Part shown: positions 59,634-64,000 of the stretch, in pieces
Layout: every line of letters begins with the position of its first letter
How positions within the stretch are numbered: the first letter of the stretch is position 1
DNA from: VXNE01 sp965116625
GTDB taxonomy: Bacteria > Pseudomonadota > Gammaproteobacteria > Pseudomonadales > Azotimanducaceae
Reading direction: 5' to 3'
Assembly: GCA_965116625.1 (NCBI GenBank)
Contig: OZ220717.1
Location: forward strand, 248,001 to 312,000
DNA length: 64,000 bases
The notes under the pieces: model-generated
Told to the model about the DNA's origin: nothing
Database searches by the model: none
What the model saw: the letters and a program-made list of their open reading frames with translations, nothing else
Program-made: the position numbers and the translations under genes

Positions 59634-59883
59634 GGACGTTCCGTCAACCCTGAGGCAACAAAGTCGTCCGGGAACCCGTCCAGGAACCCCGCGGCAGCCC
59701 TCGCGAAGGCGGTTTGCCCATTAGCAACGCGGAAACACATAGCGGGCGAAGACTAACCCAATGGCGGCGAACGCGTCCCTCGATCATCCTGTGGGGCGGG
59801 CCATTGCTCTCCGCGATCTGAGCTTCAGTTTCTTACGTGGCCGCAGAGCTTGGCGCGACCACGGATGCTTGCGGTCGTCCGGT
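59634..59883. other. Intergenic, nothing recognised
   Basis: 250 bp between the protease start and the DUF6624 stop. No gene, strong hairpin or repeat was seen. The promoter of the protease gene should lie here. Confidence 0.4.
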
Positions 59884-60456
59884 CTATCCTGCCCTGGACA
59901 CGGCTTCCCGTCTTGCCTTTTCCCGTTCGCGCATCTCGGAAATACGTTCTTCAAGTGAATTCAGGCCTAATTCCCGTCTCCGTGCATCAACACCAGCGGG
60001 GTCCCGGATGGGGAACGGAATGGGCCAACCTTCTGGATCCTGGTCGAACTGCGTGCCATATACCTGCATTTCGCCTGACATGGTAAGCAATCTGTCCCTC
60101 AGGAACGCAAGCTGCCACCCCTCGGCGTCTTCATCATGGACAGCGACCTCCAGCAGGTCAGCACAGCGCGACATGAAATCGGCATCAGCGACAGCATGTT
60201 GTGCGATAAGCCACGCGGCTTGTGCTGCCTCGCGTCCGACCCTGGAGATGGTCGGCCAGCCCACCTTGTCAATCATCTCCTCGAGCGCCTTGGCGTTCCC
60301 TGCGTGTATCTCGCGCAGTCTCGGGTGGTAAGGCTGGTGCGGGCCGATTTCGCCCGCGTGCGCCAACTCTGACAACGTCTTCTGATCCAGTTCCGCCATC
60401 GAAAGCAGCTGTTGCGCAAGTTCGGTATTCGTCGCCAGGCCGCCCACCTCCGCCAA
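59884..60456 (-). CDS. DUF6624-like protein
   Basis: 190 residues from TTG 60456 (GTG 60447 is an alternative). ELAQQLLSMAELDQKTLSEL, then NAKALEEMIDKVGWPTISRV, GREAAQAAWLIAQHAVADAD and MQVYGTQF match the DUF6624 pattern (a small helical domain with the AAWL-x-x-QHA box). No activity is established. It starts 12 bp after the stop of the PEP-synthase-like gene, so the two form an operon. The C-terminus is a charged helix (SLEERISEMREREKARREA). Confidence 0.7.
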   Translation of the reverse strand: MAEVGGLATNTELAQQLLSMAELDQKTLSELAHAGEIGPHQPYHPRLREIHAGNAKALEEMIDKVGWPTISRVGREAAQAAWLIAQHAVADADFMSRCADLLEVAVHDEDAEGWQLAFLRDRLLTMSGEMQVYGTQFDQDPEGWPIPFPIRDPAGVDARRRELGLNSLEERISEMREREKARREAVSRAG

Positions 60457-60468
60457 GCCGAGTCAAGG

Positions 60469-63210
60469 TCAGCCGCCTGCCTGGATCACGACGGTACCCG
60501 CGTCTCCATCCACCTCGAGGGTCTGACCACTCTCAATCCGCTGGGTGACGTTGCCGGTGCCGACCACCGCGGGAATGCCGTATTCCCTGGCGACGATGGA
60601 GCCATGGCCCAGGATGCCCCCGATGTCTGTCACGAGCCCGACAGCATGGGCGAAGAGCTGGGTCCAGGCCGGGGATGTCATGGGGCAGACCAGGATGGAT
60701 CCGGGCTGCATCTGGTCGAACTCCTGGGCATTCATGATCCGGCTGGCCGGTGCGGCGATCGTGCCGGGACTCACGGGGATGCCGCGCAGGGTATCGCTCG
60801 AGTCGTCGTTCTTGAACTGGGTCTCCTTGAACTTCAGGCCGGGGTTCTCCCTGGCTTCCTCCGGAATCGTGCCCGGCGGGTGCAGGCGCTTGCGCGCCTC
60901 CCTGAGTTCCCGGCGGCCTGCGGTCAGGGCGAGGTATTCAGGCATTGCCTCGCCGCGCCCGCGCGCTGCCAGGGCAGGCTTGATCTCGTCGCTTGTCAGG
61001 AAGTAGAGGTCGTCCGGCTCGCGCAGGGTACCGATGTCCACCAGCCGTTGCCCCAACTCGACCGCCATGCGCCGCAGCGCCGGCCAGGCGGTGCCGAGCA
61101 CGAAGCAGGATTCCTCGCGCATGGGGTAGTACTGGTAGGCGAACCACATCCGGTAGCGGAATTGCCAGTATTCGAACGGCGGCAACAGTTCGCGGATCTC
61201 CGCAAGGGCCTGTTCGCGTTTGCGCGTTGCCTCCGCCTCGTGCTGAACCGGATCGTAGTCGGCCCGCTGCACCATGTTCTTCAGGGTCACGAACATGGCT
61301 GACGGGTCTTCCTGCTGGGTCGGCTCGCAGAAGTCGAGGCTGTAGCCCTGGTGACCGTAGGTCGCGAGGTAGGTATCGATGGCTTCGAGAACACGGGCGG
61401 TGTCGTCGCGTTGCCGGAGAACGGTCATCAGCCGCCGGGCAGGCGTGGCGATCACTACTTCGTAGAGCGCGGGTGACGCCTTGATCAGGGTCGCGATAGC
61501 GAACATGTCATCGTTCGCCTGCATGATCCGGGACTTGAAGCCGGACAGGAACTGGCCGCTGGTGAAGTGATGGTCCGGCAAGGCCTCCCCCAGGAAAGCC
61601 TGGAGTTGGTCGTCCACGGACTTCGCCACGCCGAAGGTATGGCCGCCGTTGCTGGTCCAGTACCAGCCCTCCGCCCTGGCGAGTTCGGCGATGCCTTCGA
61701 GCAGCGCTTCGTCATCGGTGGCAGCGAGATCCGCTGCCTCCCACTTGCTGGCGGCGCCCTGAAGTTCCGGCAGCGCGCGATCCCAGAAATCCTTGTGTTG
61801 ACGGTCGTTGGTGAAGGTCTTGTTGAACGCGATGAAGGTGGGATTGTCGCTCTCCGGCATGGTGACCGCATGGGGCAGGTTGTCGCTGTCCAGTGCGGCT
61901 GCCATCGCATTGAACTCGGCGCGCTCGTCATCGGACAGGGACTTGAGAAAAAGGTCCAGGTCGTGCGCTTCCCGGGCCCTGACTTCCGGTGTGCGAGCCT
62001 CTTCGTCGCGGCGGCGCCTCAGGTTGGCCCGGAACTCCTCGTCGGTCTTCTCCGAACTGGTGCCGAAGATCTGGAACGCGAAGCCGTTGAGAGTCGTGTA
62101 CATGGACTTGCCGGTATGGCTGCTGGTGAGCCCAGTGTGAATGTAGAGTTCGTCGAACAGCGGGCAGGTCGGGTCCGGGATGTTCTCGACGATCTGCCGG
62201 CGCACCAGGCCGAAGATCCCGGGAGGCGCCTCCCATTCCACCTCGATGGGCTGGGGCGGCAGGTTCGTGATGGGCCGCGACTGCAGGAGCCAGAGCTTGC
62301 CCTCGGCGACGGCCCACTCGATGTCCTGCGGCTGGCCGTCGAAGTGTTCCTCCACCCGGGCGGCGAGTGCGGCCAACTCGGTCAGGAGTTTCTCCGGCAG
62401 GGACGATGCATCGCGTTCGCCCTCCTCCACGTCCACCAGGCGCGTGCCCTGGTTGCCGTCAGAGACGATCTTCTGCTCCTTGGTGCCGATCATGGTTTCC
62501 TTCAACTCAAGCGTCGACCGGTCGACGATGAACGTATCCGGCGTGACCTGTCCTCCCACCACGGCCTCGCCGAGACCGAAGCTGGCATTGACGATCATCT
62601 CGCCGCGCTCACCGGTGGCCGGATTCGCCGTGAAGAGGATGCCGGCAACGTCCGCGGGAACCATGACCTGCACCACCACCGCCATGGCCACGGCGCCGGA
62701 CTCGATGCCCATTTCGTTGCGGTAGCTGATCGCCTGGGACGTCCACAGGGAAGCCCAGCAGTTGCGCACCGCTTCGAGAAGCGCCTCGGTGCCGCTGACG
62801 TTGAGGTAAGTCTCCTGCTGTCCGGCGAAGGACAACCCCGGCAGGTCCTCCGCGTTCGCCGACGATCGCACCGCGACTGCGGGATCGTTGCCCGGGAGCG
62901 CCTGGTAGGCGGCTGAGAGTTCGGCTTTCAGACCGGCGGAAAGCTCGCATCCGGTGAAGAGCGCCTGGATCGACCGCGATGCCGACTCGAAGGACGCGCG
63001 CCCGTCGATGATCTCCGGGCGGGCGAGTTCGAGGATGCGCGCACCAAGCTCGTTGTCGGCCACGAAGTCCTTGTAGGCAGCCGTCGACAGCAGGAAGCCC
63101 CCTGGAACATCGAACCCCGCGCGGGTCATCTGGGCGAGGGACCGACCCTTCCCGCCGACGGTCTCCAGGGCGTCGTTCGTGGTGTCGATGGGGGTGATGT
63201 TCTCGTTCAT
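60469..63210 (-). CDS. PEP-synthase-like phosphotransferase, rifampin-phosphotransferase architecture
   Basis: 913 residues. The N-terminal ATP-grasp domain (VGGKGRSLAQMTRAGFDVPG, AVAVRSSANAEDLPGLSFAG, EWAVAEGKLWLLQSRP) is followed by a middle domain of ~450 residues and a C-terminal phosphohistidine domain with His869 in GGILGHGSIVARE. The PEP/pyruvate TIM barrel of true PEP synthase is absent. This order is that of rifampin phosphotransferase and its many homologues of unknown substrate, which move the beta-phosphate of ATP through the His. The middle domain decides the acceptor, which cannot be inferred. It is cotranscribed with the DUF6624 gene. Confidence 0.85.
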   Translation of the reverse strand: MNENITPIDTTNDALETVGGKGRSLAQMTRAGFDVPGGFLLSTAAYKDFVADNELGARILELARPEIIDGRASFESASRSIQALFTGCELSAGLKAELSAAYQALPGNDPAVAVRSSANAEDLPGLSFAGQQETYLNVSGTEALLEAVRNCWASLWTSQAISYRNEMGIESGAVAMAVVVQVMVPADVAGILFTANPATGERGEMIVNASFGLGEAVVGGQVTPDTFIVDRSTLELKETMIGTKEQKIVSDGNQGTRLVDVEEGERDASSLPEKLLTELAALAARVEEHFDGQPQDIEWAVAEGKLWLLQSRPITNLPPQPIEVEWEAPPGIFGLVRRQIVENIPDPTCPLFDELYIHTGLTSSHTGKSMYTTLNGFAFQIFGTSSEKTDEEFRANLRRRRDEEARTPEVRAREAHDLDLFLKSLSDDERAEFNAMAAALDSDNLPHAVTMPESDNPTFIAFNKTFTNDRQHKDFWDRALPELQGAASKWEAADLAATDDEALLEGIAELARAEGWYWTSNGGHTFGVAKSVDDQLQAFLGEALPDHHFTSGQFLSGFKSRIMQANDDMFAIATLIKASPALYEVVIATPARRLMTVLRQRDDTARVLEAIDTYLATYGHQGYSLDFCEPTQQEDPSAMFVTLKNMVQRADYDPVQHEAEATRKREQALAEIRELLPPFEYWQFRYRMWFAYQYYPMREESCFVLGTAWPALRRMAVELGQRLVDIGTLREPDDLYFLTSDEIKPALAARGRGEAMPEYLALTAGRRELREARKRLHPPGTIPEEARENPGLKFKETQFKNDDSSDTLRGIPVSPGTIAAPASRIMNAQEFDQMQPGSILVCPMTSPAWTQLFAHAVGLVTDIGGILGHGSIVAREYGIPAVVGTGNVTQRIESGQTLEVDGDAGTVVIQAGG

Positions 63211-63486
63211 CGGAGGAGTCCTTGTTGTTTGTTCATCTGACCTGATGGATTTGGAATGATCGCCCGGAGTTACTTCCCAGGCGCTCGAAGATCTCCGTAT
63301 CCGACATGGCGCATTCCTTCGTTCAGGGCGTGGCTTGACGCCGATATCGAAGTGGTCTTCGCAGCGCCAAGCCCGGTGGATTGGGCACAGAATATGGGAT
63401 TCGTCGTCTAGTTCAATCGCCTGCCCGGGGTGATATCCCCCAGTTTTTGGTTTCGTGCCGGCGTTCTGTGCCAGGCACGACCGCGC
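63211..63486. other. Intergenic region between sulfatase and phosphotransferase genes
   Basis: 276 bp. A 24-codon minus-strand frame (ATG near 63306, reading MSDTEIFERLGSNSG, GAAGGAA 10 nt upstream) could be a leader peptide but is unsupported. Small hairpins occur near 63427-63451 (a GGGG/CCCC stem around GATATC). Confidence 0.35.
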
Positions 63487-64000
63487 TCAGTTCCTGGGTC
63501 GATAGTCAAAGGCATCCGCTGTCGACGCGTGGTCCCGTTGACCGTATCCGGTAACAGGCAGTGTGCTACCGTCGAGTTGCGGGTCCACGTATCTCGCGAA
63601 CCAGTCGTCCAGTTCCCGGCGCAGGGTGCGGATGCGGTCCGCGTATCCAGGCTGGATAAAGAGATTGACCCGCTCCTCCGGATCTTTCGCTACGTTGTAG
63701 AGTTCATGGGCGCCTGCCGGGTAGCGCCAGATGAGTTTCCATTCCTGCGAGCGGATCATGCGTACCGGCCCATACTCGTCGAACACGAAGATGCTCTTTC
63801 TTTCCCCGCCGGCCTGACCCGCCAGCAATGGCGCGAACGATCGTCCGGGCAACCCGTCCGGTACGCGGTCCGCGGCGCCGGCATAGTCCAGGATGGTAGG
63901 CAGCCAGTCATACTGGCTCAGCAAATCGGTATTGACCTGGTTTTCCGGGACATGTCCCGGCCGGCTGATCAGGCAGGGGACCTTGACGCTGGTGTCGAAC
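63487..64000 (-). CDS. Sulfatase (partial, N-terminus off window)
   Basis: The frame is open to the right edge and ends at 63487. It is the C-terminal part of a type I sulfatase: FDTSVKVPCLISRPGHVPEN, then LLSQYDWLPTILDYAGA and LPGRSFAPLLAGQ, followed by WKLIWRYPAGAHELYNVAKD, PEERVNL and a final helix. The formylglycine Cys/Ser motif (C-x-P-x-R) would lie in the missing N-terminus. Sulfatases remove sulfate esters from polysaccharides or choline-type substrates; the exact class cannot be told. No signal peptide can be judged. Confidence 0.88.
   Translation of the reverse strand, partial: FDTSVKVPCLISRPGHVPENQVNTDLLSQYDWLPTILDYAGAADRVPDGLPGRSFAPLLAGQAGGERKSIFVFDEYGPVRMIRSQEWKLIWRYPAGAHELYNVAKDPEERVNLFIQPGYADRIRTLRRELDDWFARYVDPQLDGSTLPVTGYGQRDHASTADAFDYRPRN

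Noticed and set aside
1..64000. CRISPR array, rRNA or tRNA genes
   Set aside because: No regularly spaced short repeats, no rRNA-like conserved blocks and no T-arm/anticodon patterns were recognised by eye; a tRNA search program would be decisive.

Overview
The window is GC-rich (low-to-mid 60s per cent by eye) and densely coded on both strands, with Shine-Dalgarno starts and many overlapping stop/start pairs. The gene set is that of a chemo-organotrophic bacterium, most likely a Pseudomonadota (gammaproteobacterium-like). It is rich in phytanoyl-CoA dioxygenase (PhyH) family enzymes (six), Gfo/Idh/MocA oxidoreductases (four), class III CoA-transferases (three), enoyl-CoA hydratases, SDRs and a sulfatase. 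Similar mixes are common in uncultured marine or sponge-associated lineages, but the sequence alone does not fix the taxon. No rRNA, tRNA or CRISPR array was recognised.

Layout. 1-15.3 kb is a catabolic region: a PhyH-HEAT gene cut by the left edge, a Spinster-type MFS transporter, a Gfo/Idh oxidoreductase, then a plus-strand run (CoA-transferase, cupin, DHRS6-like SDR, two tandem YejA-like peptide-binding proteins, an enolase-superfamily acid-sugar dehydratase-like enzyme), a methyltransferase, an acetoacetate-decarboxylase-like enzyme with a clear terminator, and a second Gfo/Idh gene. A 135-bp repeat is tandemly duplicated between the two peptide-binding genes and recurs inverted at 15.3 kb.

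15.4-27.5 kb is an accessory island. It has one intact PF12834/PF12835-type integrase, three integrase fragments and an intact P4-type integrase. It also holds a frameshifted, shrunken DUF3800 gene, a GTSH-motif protein plus a fragment of a second copy, tiny membrane proteins missed by ordinary length cut-offs, GC hairpin arrays and two 114-116-bp hairpin repeats. Its core is a tight four-gene operon (21486-24691): two YaaW-family proteins with C-terminal zinc ribbons flank a small protein and a protein with three IF2_N-like modules, an XRE-type HTH and its own zinc ribbon. This is the best candidate for an undescribed system. A uracil-DNA-glycosylase-like Fe-S protein lies beside the P4 integrase.

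27.5-35.9 kb returns to metabolism (two Gfo/Idh, two PhyH), with a membrane/propeller protein and three tandem DUF1640-like coiled-coil membrane proteins. 36.2-37.6 kb carries two divergent toxin-antitoxin modules (VapBC and YefM/YoeB type). 37.6-48.9 kb is acyl-CoA and hydroxyacid metabolism: an overlapping CoA-transferase pair in which one partner lacks the catalytic Asp, two crotonases, two PhyH, a MaoC-like dehydratase, an SDR and a 2-hydroxyacid dehydrogenase, interrupted by a DUF4143 ATPase with a perfect 16-bp inverted repeat upstream. 49-64 kb holds an AlbA_2-type regulator, a second PhyH-HEAT gene, a ~2400-residue secreted sedolisin/subtilisin-like protease with GLUG repeats, a DUF6624 protein, a rifampin-phosphotransferase/PEP-synthase-like enzyme and a sulfatase cut by the right edge.

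How they fit (inference): the metabolic blocks look suited to taking up and breaking down sugar acids, sulfated or branched organic compounds and peptides through CoA thioesters. The island and the small modules are mobile or defensive accessory genes.
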